A stretch of 64,000 nt of DNA from Bog-756 sp038210245 (GCA_038210245.1 JBBQWW010000002.1:78434-142433), one strand, 5' to 3'; shown: positions 41,454 to 50,046, counted from the first letter of the stretch. Made by a program: numbers and translations. The notes: generated by a model not told the origin, from the letters alone.

Positions 41454-42352
41454 AGCAGGCGGACCGTGGGGACGGGCGGGGGCATGGGGTCAAACTCCTT
41501 GAAGCGCCGGACCCGGTTGCCCCGCAGGACGCACTGGAGCTCGGCGTCGCCCTGGCCCAGCTCCCGGGCCGTGGTGGTCATGGCCGCACCGTGGAGCGAG
41601 TCGTGCTCCAACTGGTCCCGCACCCGCCGGCGGGCCAGCCGGCGCACGGCGGTGTGGGCCTTGACCGTCTGCTCGATCTCCGACCCGGGTGTGGCCATCG
41701 AGTACATGGACGTGGACCCCTCGGTCAGGTTCTCGGTCACGCAGTTGGCCCACACCCGCACCGAGGCCGCCGAGGCGGCGATGGACACCGGGGCGTACCC
41801 GGCTTCCACCAGCTTGGCCAGGCGCTGGCCGGCCAGGTAGGTGGTCCATGGCCGGCCGTCGGGCGGCGGGTCGCCGTCGGTCACCCGCACCGCGGTGCCC
41901 TGGACCTTGAACTCGAGCACGCCCATGTCGGCGAGGGGATAGCTGGTGTCCACCACGCCGACCACGCCATGGGCCCCGGCCTCGGCCGCCTCTTCCGCCA
42001 TGCGGGAGTACGAGGAGGTGAATCCCTCCGTCCAGGCGTCCTCCACCCAGGTCTGCTCGTAGTTCTGACCCCAGTAGCGGTGCTCGGCCGAGACCATGCC
42101 GTGGGGGCACTGGTAGTTCTCGGAGTAGCCACCGGTGTCGGCGTACGGGGAGCCGTAGCCGGCCATGCCCATGCCGGCGCCCATCCGGTAGAACTGCCAC
42201 TGCATCACGCAGAAGCCCTGGACGAAGCCGACCGGCTCGAGCCCTAGCTGCAGGCAGGCGGCGAAGTCGGGGACGGTCAGTCCCGAGGTGAACGCCCCGT
42301 CGGCCATCCGGCGGACGGCGGCTTCGGGCAGGTCGGCGGGGACCGGGCTCAT
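41450..42352 (-). CDS. Double YbjQ-like protein with Gly/Tyr-rich insert
   Basis: 300 residues. The first YbjQ unit (TSGLTVPDFAACLQLGLEPVGFVQG to AHGVVGVVDTSYP) is interrupted by an insert rich in Gly, Met and Tyr, with Cys and His residues (CPHGMVSAEHRYWG). The second unit (RLAKLVEAGYAPVSIAASAA) is diverged and ends in a basic tail. Start ATG 42352, 16 bases after the upstream stop. It is the most derived of the three YbjQ paralogues. Confidence 0.75.
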   Translation of the reverse strand: MSPVPADLPEAAVRRMADGAFTSGLTVPDFAACLQLGLEPVGFVQGFCVMQWQFYRMGAGMGMAGYGSPYADTGGYSENYQCPHGMVSAEHRYWGQNYEQTWVEDAWTEGFTSSYSRMAEEAAEAGAHGVVGVVDTSYPLADMGVLEFKVQGTAVRVTDGDPPPDGRPWTTYLAGQRLAKLVEAGYAPVSIAASAASVRVWANCVTENLTEGSTSMYSMATPGSEIEQTVKAHTAVRRLARRRVRDQLEHDSLHGAAMTTTARELGQGDAELQCVLRGNRVRRFKEFDPMPPPVPTVRLL

Positions 42353-42368
42353 GGCCGGTCGGCCGCCA

Positions 42369-43193
42369 TCAGTTGTCCAGCGAGATGATGGTGGTGGGGG
42401 TGGGCAGGGTGACCTCACCGGAGGTCTTGACCACCGCCGTGCCGAGGGACAAGAACTCGATGGTGTGGCTGCCCCACTGGTGGGACTTCTCCTCCAGCCT
42501 CACTCCGACGATGCCCGAGGCGCCCAGCTCGTTGGCCTCGTCCTGCATGCGGGTCATGGCCAGCTCGCGCGCCTCGTAGAGAGCCTGGGTGAAGTTGGGG
42601 AGCTCGATGTTCTTGCCCGCCGAGCCCATGGTGGCCCCGAGGCCGCGGTGGGCGATGTGGTAGACGCAGGTGCCCATGACCAGGCCCTGGGGGATGTGGC
42701 CGGTCTGCATCAGCGTCCAGAAGTCCTGTCCGGAGAGGTCGGAGGTGAAGGGCTTGCCCAGCTTGTTCTTGTGGTCCACCCCGTTCTCGGCCTTCACTGC
42801 CGTGCCCACGGCGATGAACTCGGCGGCGTCCTTGCCCCACTCGTAGTAGTTGACGTCGAGCCGCACCCCGACCACGCCGTCGGCCCCGAGCTCGGCGGCC
42901 TCCTCCTCCATCCGGGTCATGGCCAGCTCGCGGGCGTTGTACATGGCCTCGGTGAGCTTGGTCAGCTCCTGGCTCTCGCCCCACTTCCGGGTCTGGATGC
43001 CGGTGTGGTAGATCGACGAGCCCATCACGAAGCCGAGGGGGTGGAAGCCCACCTCCTTGATGAGGAGGAACTCGTTGACCGACAGGTCGGAGGTGAAGAG
43101 CCCGTTCTCCAGCTCGGCCAGGCGGCGGCTGGCTCCTTCGGGCAGGTCGGCGGGGAGTTGGGCGGATTCGCCGGGATCGCTGGTGTCGCTCAT
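42369..43193 (-). CDS. Double YbjQ (DUF74) domain protein
   Basis: 274 residues. Both YbjQ units are clear: FTSDLSVNEFLLIKEVGFHPLGFVMGSS with GADGVVGVRLDVNYYEWG, and FTSDLSGQDFWTLMQTGHIPQGLVMGTC with GASGIVGVRLEEKSHQWG. An internal duplication is obvious from the shared YNARELAMTRM/YEARELAMTRM. Two His/Tyr-containing IYHT and VYHI strands suggest a ligand site. The ATG overlaps the upstream stop (ATGA). Confidence 0.85.
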   Translation of the reverse strand: MSDTSDPGESAQLPADLPEGASRRLAELENGLFTSDLSVNEFLLIKEVGFHPLGFVMGSSIYHTGIQTRKWGESQELTKLTEAMYNARELAMTRMEEEAAELGADGVVGVRLDVNYYEWGKDAAEFIAVGTAVKAENGVDHKNKLGKPFTSDLSGQDFWTLMQTGHIPQGLVMGTCVYHIAHRGLGATMGSAGKNIELPNFTQALYEARELAMTRMQDEANELGASGIVGVRLEEKSHQWGSHTIEFLSLGTAVVKTSGEVTLPTPTTIISLDN

Positions 43194-43579
43194 GTGTTGC
43201 CTCCGATGACCATGTTCTCGAGGGCCAGGCGCACGGCCTGGCTGTTGGCGGCTTCAGCCTTCAGTACGGTCAGCAGCCGGTTGAGCCAGGCGTCCACGTC
43301 GACCTTCTCGCTGCGGATCCGGATGCCCCCCGAGGCGTGTCCGATGGTGCAGCGGAGGGAGTTTCCGTCGACCACGGCGTCGAACTGGTCGTCGCCCATG
43401 GCGATGGAGAGGGACTTGATCTCCTCGGACTTCCGGAACCGCCCGGCCCGCTGGACGGTCAGCCGGGAGCCGAGGGCGTCGGACAGCTGGTCGACCAGCA
43501 CCTTCACCAGGATGTGGACATCGGACGCATCGGCCCGAAGGGAGGCGGCGGCCAGTTCGAGATCGAAGGATTCGTCCAT
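43190..43579 (-). CDS. Hypothetical protein, first gene of the YbjQ operon
   Basis: About 129 residues, no family recognised. It starts MDESFDLELAAASLRADASD and is a mixed alpha/beta protein with no membrane segment or Cys. ATG 43579 is preferred over GTG 43588 because AAGGG lies eight bases before it. The stop overlaps the next ATG, so it is coupled to the YbjQ genes and probably works with them. Confidence 0.7.
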   Translation of the reverse strand: MDESFDLELAAASLRADASDVHILVKVLVDQLSDALGSRLTVQRAGRFRKSEEIKSLSIAMGDDQFDAVVDGNSLRCTIGHASGGIRIRSEKVDVDAWLNRLLTVLKAEAANSQAVRLALENMVIGGNT

Positions 43580-43787
43580 GCCACTCACCCTTGGAACCCT
43601 ATCTCCGTCACCTGGTCCGGCGTTCGGCGCCCCAGGGTGTTTTGGCAGGTCGGAGCCGGGAGCATCGCCCCCGATCGGCGACGGGATGGTCCCGATCCGT
43701 GTCGGTTAGAGTAAAAGGCCGCTGCAGTGCCGGGCTGGCTTCTCGGTCGTCCCGAGTGGCCCGGCTTCGGCGAAGTGGTGGTGACCA

Positions 43788-43864
43788 GCGCTCGTAGCTC
43801 AACGGATTAGAGCATCTGACTACGGATCAGAAGGTTGGGGGTTCGAATCCCTCCGAGCGCACCA
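43788..43864 (+). tRNA. tRNA-Arg (ACG)
   Basis: 77-base cloverleaf: acceptor GCGCTCG pairs with CGAGCGC, D-arm GCTCAACGGATTAGAGC, anticodon loop CTACGGA between TCTGA and TCAGA, T-loop GGTTCGAATCC. CCA is encoded. A tyrosine integrase follows immediately in the same direction, so this tRNA is the likely integration target of the downstream island. The 200 bases before it (43589-43787) show no gene. Confidence 0.96.
43835..43864 (+). other. Putative attachment site (attL) at the tRNA-Arg 3' end
   Basis: The 3' half of tRNA-Arg is the usual core site for tyrosine integrases, and the integrase reading frame begins inside it. The partner copy (attR) was not seen before 64000, so the island probably extends beyond the window. 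The exact crossover is inferred. Confidence 0.5.
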
Positions 43865-45044
43865 AGAAAGCCCAGGTCAGAGTACCCAGATGGTCGGGGT
43901 GGCTGGTACGTGAAGGTCAATCTGGGCCGTGATCCGGGGACCGCCCGCAGGGGGCAGATCACCAAGCGGGGATTTTCCTCTGCTGCTGAGGCGGGAAGAG
44001 CCCGGCGAGAGCTTCTGGGCAAGGTCGACCGCAAGCAGTTGAGGCCGATCGCCAGCGGAATGGTCCTCGATGAGCTCCTCGACCTCTACCTCGATGGACT
44101 CGACGCCGACGGCAGGCTGTCTGAAAAGACCCGTTTCGACTACAAGCGATCTGCTCGGGATTACGTCCGGCCCCACTTCGGACGATGAAGGTCCGGGACG
44201 TGTCCCCCGAGGTGGTCTTGGCCTGGCAACGGAAGTTGATGAAAGAGGGCGGTACGAAGCGGAAGCTGGGAGATGACGGCAAGATGCTTCCGGGCCGGGG
44301 TCTCTCCCCCAATACGGTCCGACTGGCGCGGGCGCCACTGGCGGGTGCCTTCAAGCTGGCGATGAGCAGCGGCATGATCGCCAGCAATCCGACGACCCAG
44401 GTACCTCGACCGGTCCCCGCCGATCCATTCCCAAGCACTGGAGCCCTGAAGAGGCCCGCGAGTTCCTCTCGCTCATGGATGGCGATCGGACATGGCCGAT
44501 CTGGGCGTTCCTGCTCGGAACCGGCGCTCGGATCGGTGAACTCGTATGGCTTCGCTGGTCGAACGTCGACCTCGAGCAGCAGCGGGTTCGCGTCATGGAG
44601 TTCGCGTCCACGCTCGGCTACGACCTGGTTTCGTCAAACGGCAAGAGTCGGGACGCCGTGCGCACCGTCGACCTCGACTCGGGGATGGTCAAGGTACTCC
44701 GCCGTCAACGCAAGATTCAGGCCGAAGAGGAGCTCGTCGCGTCCGACTACGAGAAGACCGACTTCGTATTCACCATGGCCGACGGTGGCTCGTATCACCC
44801 TCAGCGCCTCTCTCACCTCCTGGGCGCCTACTCCGAGGAGATGGGGCTGCCCCGACTCACCGCGCACGGTCTCAGACACACCTGCGCCACATTGATGCTG
44901 GCCAGTGGTGTGCCGCCCAAGGTCGCCGCCGAGCGGCTCAGGCACGCAGACGCCACACTATTCACCAACCTCTACTCCCACGTGACGCCAACTATGCAAC
45001 GAGAGGCAGCGGACCTCATCGGCGCGCAGCTGTTCGGAAAATAG
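43835..45044 (+). pseudogene. Tyrosine recombinase/integrase broken by two frameshifts
   Basis: Three successive frames make one phage-type integrase. The first (to 44188) has the arm-binding N-terminus (GGWYVKVNLGRDPGT) and ends at PHFGR with a TGA overlapping an ATG. The second (from 44185) continues VRDVSPEVVLAWQRKLM and carries on to ASNPTTQVPRP. The third resumes near 44420 at IPKHWSPEEAREF and holds the whole catalytic domain: TGARIGELVWLRW, HGLRHT, RLRHAD and the Tyr in LYSHV. All catalytic residues survive, but the protein cannot be made as one chain. The start is inside the tRNA. Confidence 0.8.
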
Positions 45045-45066
45045 ATTTGTCTGCGCGTCCGAGTTC

Positions 45067-45468
45067 TTAGTGATCAGTTTTCCCCGGCTTGTCTGAATTC
45101 GGCGCCTGCGATAGAAGGGCCAGGGCCTTTTCCGTGAGCTGTCCGCTGCGTCCTGGGCTGAGCAGTTCTCGGGCCCGCGCTTGTTGAACTAAATCCCGGA
45201 CTTGCTCCCGGCGCATGCCATCGCGCCGTGCCAGCTCCGCTATGGGTGCACGTCCTGCCTTCCCGGCATAGCGAGCGGCCCAAAGTGAGTAGAAGTCATC
45301 TCTTCGTCCGCCTCGGCCAGGGTGCCGGGTCAGCATCTCTCTCTCAGCTCTGCCCAAAGGTCCCTCGCCATATTTCTCGACCCACTCGATCGCAATCGAT
45401 CGCAGAAGTCTGAGAGGTACTTCCCTACGATCGCCAACCAGCAAGATGCCAGCAGTTGAGCCAGTCAT
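45067..45468 (-). CDS. Small helix-turn-helix-like protein
   Basis: About 133 residues. The central part (DDFYSLWAARYAGKAGRAPI, ELARRDGMRREQVRDLVQQARARELL) resembles the short HTH proteins common in actinobacterial mobile elements, which end in a GLL-type helix and a tail. The ATG overlaps the alanine racemase stop (ATGA), so it is co-transcribed with alr. The role is unknown; DNA binding is plausible. Confidence 0.6.
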   Translation of the reverse strand: MTGSTAGILLVGDRREVPLRLLRSIAIEWVEKYGEGPLGRAEREMLTRHPGRGGRRDDFYSLWAARYAGKAGRAPIAELARRDGMRREQVRDLVQQARARELLSPGRSGQLTEKALALLSQAPNSDKPGKTDH

Positions 45469-46592
45469 TGCGGCTCCGCGTGTGTGGGTTGTCCACCGCC
45501 GTAGTACGTCCGGTGCGTTCGTTGAGAGATGCCGCACACGATCTCGTAGTTGATCGTTCCGATGCGGCGTGCGAGGCTTTCGGCAGACTGGGTTGGCCCG
45601 ATTATCACCGCCTCATCACCTGTCTGGACCTGGGGGCTAGGGCCAACCTCGACCGCAAGGTTGTCCATGCTGACTGAACCACGGACGGGGTAATGTCGCC
45701 CGCCGATGACAACTTCGAGGTTGTTTGAAAAGGCCCAGCGCACGCCGTCTCCATAGCCGATAGGCAGCGTGGCGATCCACGTCGATCGAGGCGCCACCCA
45801 GGACCTGGCGTAACCGACCCCCTCGCCCGCCTCGACCGGGCGAAGCGAGGCGACCCACGACCCGAGCTGCAACGCTGGAACGAGGCCATGGTGTGCCGGG
45901 TTCAGCCCGAATGGATCGAGCCCATACAGCGCCAAACCGCAACGGACTAGATCGAGATGTGTCGCCGGAGAGGTCAGTGTGGCAGCGGAGTTCGCGCAAT
46001 GAGCGATGGCGCTTGGAGCCTTACGCTTCACTTGGGTGACCCACTCTTCGAATTGATTCATCTGGACACGGAGGAAATCTTGGTCATCGCTCGCAGTTGC
46101 GAAGTGCGTCATGACCCCGGCAAGTGTAAGGTCGCGTCGCGACATCACTTCCTCGACGATGCGGAGTGCCTCGGACGAGTCCGATGCACCGAGTCGTCTC
46201 ATGCCGGTGTCCAGCTTTACGTGCACGTGGGTTCCCGGTGGCAGGCACGCCGCCCACTTCTCCCGCCACACCACAACATGAGCCTGAACCTGCGCGGCGG
46301 ATTTCAGCTCATTCGAAGTGAGCGCCCCGAGCACGATGATCGGGGCGCAAACCCCTCCCTCGCGCAGTTCGATCGCCTCGTCGGCTGTGGCGACGAACAA
46401 ACTGGATGCACCAGCTTCGATTGCTGCCTTAGCCGTCGGCACAGTTCCATGGCCGTATGCGTTCGCCTTGACTACTGCCCCGAGGCGCGTTCCCTGGTTA
46501 AGTCGTCCGATTATGGCCTCACAGTTGTGCCTGATCGCGGCGAGATCGATTCTCGCCCAGGCCCTATGCTGCGAGCCCGTAGGCTCTCTCAT
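45465..46592 (-). CDS. alr: Alanine racemase-like PLP enzyme
   Basis: 375 residues. The PLP-binding Lys42 is in AVVKANAYGHG. The second catalytic Tyr lies in GVGYARSW, with IGYGDGVRW and VSMDNLAVEVG further on, all as in alanine racemase. It would interconvert L- and D-alanine, but members of this fold in islands can act on other amino acids. It is probably not the housekeeping copy, given its place in the island. It is coupled to a small HTH gene downstream, and a PuuD-like pseudogene lies upstream on the same strand. Confidence 0.87.
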   Translation of the reverse strand: MREPTGSQHRAWARIDLAAIRHNCEAIIGRLNQGTRLGAVVKANAYGHGTVPTAKAAIEAGASSLFVATADEAIELREGGVCAPIIVLGALTSNELKSAAQVQAHVVVWREKWAACLPPGTHVHVKLDTGMRRLGASDSSEALRIVEEVMSRRDLTLAGVMTHFATASDDQDFLRVQMNQFEEWVTQVKRKAPSAIAHCANSAATLTSPATHLDLVRCGLALYGLDPFGLNPAHHGLVPALQLGSWVASLRPVEAGEGVGYARSWVAPRSTWIATLPIGYGDGVRWAFSNNLEVVIGGRHYPVRGSVSMDNLAVEVGPSPQVQTGDEAVIIGPTQSAESLARRIGTINYEIVCGISQRTHRTYYGGGQPTHAEPQ

Positions 46593-46658
46593 ACGAGCAT
46601 CCCCCGAGAACGCGTCGGGCGATCATCCTGCACGCTCGAGCCGACATGCGTCACGTCT

Positions 46659-47380
46659 TCACCCTTGGCTTCTAATCATGGGGCGACCCGGGGAAACATC
46701 GGCCTCAGGGTGCCACTGGACTTCCGCCACAGGCGCGGGTCCAGTGAACTCGACCGCTTCGGGTAGATCGTCGAGGCTGGACCAGCCTGTTGCCGTGAAG
46801 TAATTGGCCACACGGTCAAGACCCTGATGGTGGTGTGAGGTAACCCTAAGGCGCTCGGTCCCGGCGAGGGACGAAGCCAGCGAACCAGGTTGTAGTCGCA
46901 CTTCACGCACGGAGGCTTCGAACGCGCCCGGCGTGTGGCAGCGCCACTTGTGGCCGAGTGTGCCTGGGACATGTTGGTTGAGTGTGCCACCACCGGCGAA
47001 ATTCATCACTTGCATCCCGCGACAGATGCCAAAAAGCTGTCGTCCGGTCTCCAGGATGCGAGCAGCGGCTAGCTCGAACGCATCACGCTCGGCGTGCCCC
47101 ACTATGATTGCCGGGTCCGTCGGGCTCCGAAGCAAGATGGATCAAGGTCACTGCCGCTTACGAGAACCGTACTGTCTACGCGTCGATTGGCTCGGTGGGG
47201 AGGCATGACAATAGCGCAGGCGCCAGCGCACTCCACGGCGTCGACGTAGGTGCGCGTCAATAGGAGCGCCTCTCTGTCGATTGACCACCCTCCCCACGAT
47301 ACGGTCTCGATGGATGCACAGATGCCGATCACGGTGCAACGCCCACTTCGATATGGATAGGACCGTCTCTCCCAATTGTC
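46659..47380 (-). pseudogene. PuuD-like gamma-glutamyl amide hydrolase pseudogene (class I GATase)
   Basis: The N-terminal part (VIGICASIETVSWGGWSIDR, YVDAVECAG, then STVLVSGSDLDPSCFGA) runs to a stop at 47102. The rest continues in another frame from near 47130 (DPAIIVGHAERDAFELAAAR), with the catalytic Cys in FGICRGMQ and the His/Glu in QWHPEAD. So one frameshift near 47120 splits a PuuD-type hydrolase. A short segment between APP-like and the SGSD strand also looks deleted, and the C-terminus ends early. In Puu-type pathways this enzyme releases glutamate from a gamma-glutamyl intermediate. Confidence 0.7.
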
Positions 47381-47507
47381 AAACTCTCCAACCAACCTGG
47401 GAGCCGGAAGAGCTGGCTGGAAGAAAGCCTGGCGCGCCCAGGACGAGGCCGTTCCAGCCTATAGGCGTTCGTCTGGCTCTTGTGCTTTGGGAGTATGCTG
47501 CAAGCCT

Positions 47508-48200
47508 ATGTCTTCGAGGATCGATCCGATCGATTTCGCATCTGCCTACCAGGTGGTGACCGAGCGGATCCGGCATGCCATCCACATCGGCACCTATCTA
47601 CCCGGCGACAAGCTCCCGGCAGAACGGCTGCTAGCTAAGCAGTTGGGGGTATCCCGTACCACTATCCGCGAGGCGATCCGGGTGCTCGAGGCGGAGGGCT
47701 ATCTCGTCACCAAGCGCGGAGCAACCGGTGGCATCACCGTCCTCGACCAAAGCACCGACGAGGTACGCTTACGGCCACTCTTGGCGCAGCGTATGCCAGA
47801 GTTGGAGCAGGCCTTCGAGTTCCGGATCGCAGTTGAAGGCGAAGCCACCCGGCTGGCAGCGCTCAGACGATCGAAGAGCGATCTGGCGAAGTTGAAGGTC
47901 GCCTACGAGGAAATGTCGGGCGGTCGTGAAGCGTCTCGGTTTCGAACTGCAGATACCAACTTCCATCTCGCCGTCGCTGATGCCGCGCGCAACTCGTTCA
48001 TGAGAGAGGCAATTGAGAACGTCAGGGCCTTCACTTGGGTGCCCATCGATCGACTCATCGTGGGCGTCTTCCGGTCGGCCAACGATCACCATCTCCAGAT
48101 CCTGGAGGCGATTGAGAACAAGGATCCCGACGGCGCCAAGCAAGCGGCAGTCGCGCACATCGAGGCCGCACGTCAGGACCTGCGCCGGATTATCAAGTAA
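47508..48200 (+). CDS. GntR family regulator, FCD (FadR-like) subfamily
   Basis: 231 residues. The N-terminal winged helix has YQVVTERIRHAIHIGTYLPG, LPAERLLAKQLGVSRTTIREAIRVLEAEG and a KRGATGG wing. The C-terminal all-helical FCD domain has ERIAVEG-like FEFRIAVEGEA, FHLAVADAARN and the metal/ligand His in DHHLQILEAI. It probably senses a catabolic acid and controls the island pathway. TATGCT (47494-47499) ends eight bases before ATG 47508, suggesting a leaderless mRNA. A repeated GGTCYA motif in the island is its candidate operator. Confidence 0.9.
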   Translation: MSSRIDPIDFASAYQVVTERIRHAIHIGTYLPGDKLPAERLLAKQLGVSRTTIREAIRVLEAEGYLVTKRGATGGITVLDQSTDEVRLRPLLAQRMPELEQAFEFRIAVEGEATRLAALRRSKSDLAKLKVAYEEMSGGREASRFRTADTNFHLAVADAARNSFMREAIENVRAFTWVPIDRLIVGVFRSANDHHLQILEAIENKDPDGAKQAAVAHIEAARQDLRRIIK

Positions 48201-48290
48201 TTCTTGGACCGTTCCGCCCTGGATTCGGATACTGGCCCAGCAGGTCGGCCGCCTGGCGAGACTTACAGATTCTGTTGCTGTCCAGTGGTT

Positions 48291-48303
48291 AATGGTCTAG
48301 ATT
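48291..48303. promoter_or_regulatory. GGTCTA motif upstream of the SDR-GS operon
   Basis: AATGGTCTAGATT lies between the GntR gene and the first SDR. It contains the GGTCTA core found in four other island gaps. The remainder of the 263-base gap holds the short reading frame at 48360-48464 and no other feature that I can name. Confidence 0.4.
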
Positions 48304-48359
48304 GCAGTCCAAAGACGACACCGCCTCAAAGAGGCTCTGTCGAATGGGGGATAGGGCCA

Positions 48360-48464
48360 ATGGGTAGATCGCGTGGGCGCGTCGATCTTGGACGCGCGAC
48401 GGTGTCCCGCTTGCTGGGAGCCGCTTTCGAAGGGCACCTGAAGCGGTTGCTGAAACTGAAGTGA
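48360..48464 (+). CDS. Possible 34-aa basic small protein or leader
   Basis: A short frame starting MGRSRGRVDLGRATV and ending KRLLKLK, rich in Arg/Lys and possibly an amphipathic helix. AGGG lies just before the ATG, and its TGA overlaps the ATG of the first SDR (TGATG), so it could couple translation of that operon. It may also be chance. No homologue is known to me. Confidence 0.35.
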   Translation: MGRSRGRVDLGRATVSRLLGAAFEGHLKRLLKLK

Positions 48465-49243
48465 TGTCGGGCACACCCCACATAGGCCTGCTTGCTGGTC
48501 GGCGCGCGGTCGTGACGGGCGGCACGCGCGGCATTGGTCGAGGCATCGCTGAGGTGCTTTGTGAAGCCGGTGCGCGAGTCGTCATCACTGGTCGAGACGC
48601 AGACTGTGGAGAGTCTGTGGCCTCCGAGCTAACGACCCGCGGTGGCGATTGCCAGTACCTGCTAGCAGACGTTCGGAGCGCAGCCGACTTTGCCAGGCTT
48701 GCCACCTACGTTGGGTCAGCCCTTGGCGGTCTCGACCTACTCGTCCACAATGCGGGAATCTACCCCACATCGACCATTGAGGAGATGTCGGAGGAGGACT
48801 GGGACTTGGTGCACGACACCAACCTCAAGAGCACCTTTCTTGCTGTGAAGGCATTGCTTCCCGAACTCAAAAAGAGCAGCGCCGGCAGGGTGGTACTCAT
48901 CTCCAGTATCACTGGGCCGATTACGGGATTCAGCGGTCTGTCGCACTACGCGGCCTCAAAAGCTGGCATGAACGGCTTCATGCGCACCGCCGCGCTGGAG
49001 CTTGCTCCCCACCGAATCACCGTCAACGCCGTCGAACCCGGCAGCATCGCCACGGAGAGCTTGAACGAGCTGGGCGAGGAGGCAATCGCCAAGATGGTCA
49101 ACCTCATCCCCGTCCATCGGCTCGGTGAGCCACGAGATATCGGGAACGCAGTGGTCTTCCTCGGATCGGACCTAGCATCTTTCGTCACGGGCCGGAGCAT
49201 CGTCGTCGACGGTGGCCAGACGATTCCGGAGATCCCAGAGTGA
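48464..49243 (+). CDS. SDR family oxidoreductase (FabG-like), SDR-1
   Basis: 259-residue classical SDR: cofactor motif TGGTRGIG near residue 19, HNAG near 95, catalytic LISSITGPITGFSGLSHYAASKAG, and the C-terminal GRSIVVDGGQT. It is NAD(P)-dependent; a 3-oxoacyl or alcohol substrate is possible. The start overlaps the small upstream frame and the stop overlaps the SDR-2 ATG by one base (TGATG). It leads an operon with SDR-2, a glutamine-synthetase-like gene and a class I amidotransferase. Confidence 0.88.
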   Translation: MSGTPHIGLLAGRRAVVTGGTRGIGRGIAEVLCEAGARVVITGRDADCGESVASELTTRGGDCQYLLADVRSAADFARLATYVGSALGGLDLLVHNAGIYPTSTIEEMSEEDWDLVHDTNLKSTFLAVKALLPELKKSSAGRVVLISSITGPITGFSGLSHYAASKAGMNGFMRTAALELAPHRITVNAVEPGSIATESLNELGEEAIAKMVNLIPVHRLGEPRDIGNAVVFLGSDLASFVTGRSIVVDGGQTIPEIPE

Positions 49244-50016
49244 TGGATGGGACAACAGTCTTCTCGGGGCGTGTCGCGTTCGTGACGGGTGCGGGTGGAG
49301 GGATGGGAGCAGCCATCGCCGCCCAGCTTGCGCGGGCCGGCGCAGAGGTCGTCGCGGTCGACGTCAAGAAGATACAAGAGATCCCTTCGAACGTGGGCTT
49401 CAATGAGCGGATCCACTACCAGCGACTCGATATCACAGATGAACCGGCTGTGGAAAGGCTTCTCGGCGACCTTGTGGCTGACTTTGGCGACCTCAACTAT
49501 GTCGTAAACGCAGCAGGTATCTGCTGGTTCGGCCGGGACGGATCGATCGTGACGAGCGAGCGCGAGGTCTGGAATCAGGTCTTGGCGATCAACCTCACTG
49601 GAGCGATGGTTGTGTGCCGCTCCGCCATCCCTCACCTGCTCGTCGCTGGTGGAGGGGCGTTAGTCCACCTTGCGAGCGTCGCCGGACTGCGGACCTCCGA
49701 CGGACCAATGGACGCCTACCAGGTCTCGAAGGCCGGACTCATCTCGCTCTCGCGTGGGATCGCCCTCAGCTATGGACCGAGTGGTATCCGCTCGAACACC
49801 ATTTGTCCCGGAGCCATCCTGACCCCGATGATCCAACCTCTCTACGACGATGAGCCGGCGCGAGCTGTCCGCATGGCGGAGCGAACTCCGCTCCGTCGGC
49901 TTGGGACAGTTGACGACGTCGCAGCAGCAACTTGCTTCCTGCTTTCTGACGAGGCTTCGTTTATCACCGGGACCGATCTCTTGGTTGACGGAGGGTGGAC
50001 CCTTGCTCTTGCGTAG
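49243..50016 (+). CDS. SDR family oxidoreductase, SDR-2
   Basis: 257-residue classical SDR: TGAGGGMG cofactor motif, NAAG, catalytic Ser in HLASVAG and Tyr in YQVSKAG, then GTDLLVDGGWT. It overlaps SDR-1 by one base and is followed by the glutamine-synthetase-like gene. The two SDRs share little sequence outside the motifs, so they probably act on different intermediates of the same pathway. Confidence 0.87.
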   Translation: MDGTTVFSGRVAFVTGAGGGMGAAIAAQLARAGAEVVAVDVKKIQEIPSNVGFNERIHYQRLDITDEPAVERLLGDLVADFGDLNYVVNAAGICWFGRDGSIVTSEREVWNQVLAINLTGAMVVCRSAIPHLLVAGGGALVHLASVAGLRTSDGPMDAYQVSKAGLISLSRGIALSYGPSGIRSNTICPGAILTPMIQPLYDDEPARAVRMAERTPLRRLGTVDDVAAATCFLLSDEASFITGTDLLVDGGWTLALA

Positions 50017-50046
50017 GTGGTTTACCTGGGAGAGGGGCGCGGAACC

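Noticed and set aside
44185..44895. Independent gene in the second integrase frame
   Set aside because: Only the first 80 or so codons resemble integrase, and after about 44415 the frame is nonsense while the third frame carries the catalytic domain.
49240..49243. GTG start for SDR-2 one codon upstream of ATG 49243
   Set aside because: ATG 49243 gives the TGATG overlap usual for coupled genes and matches the SDR start region equally well.
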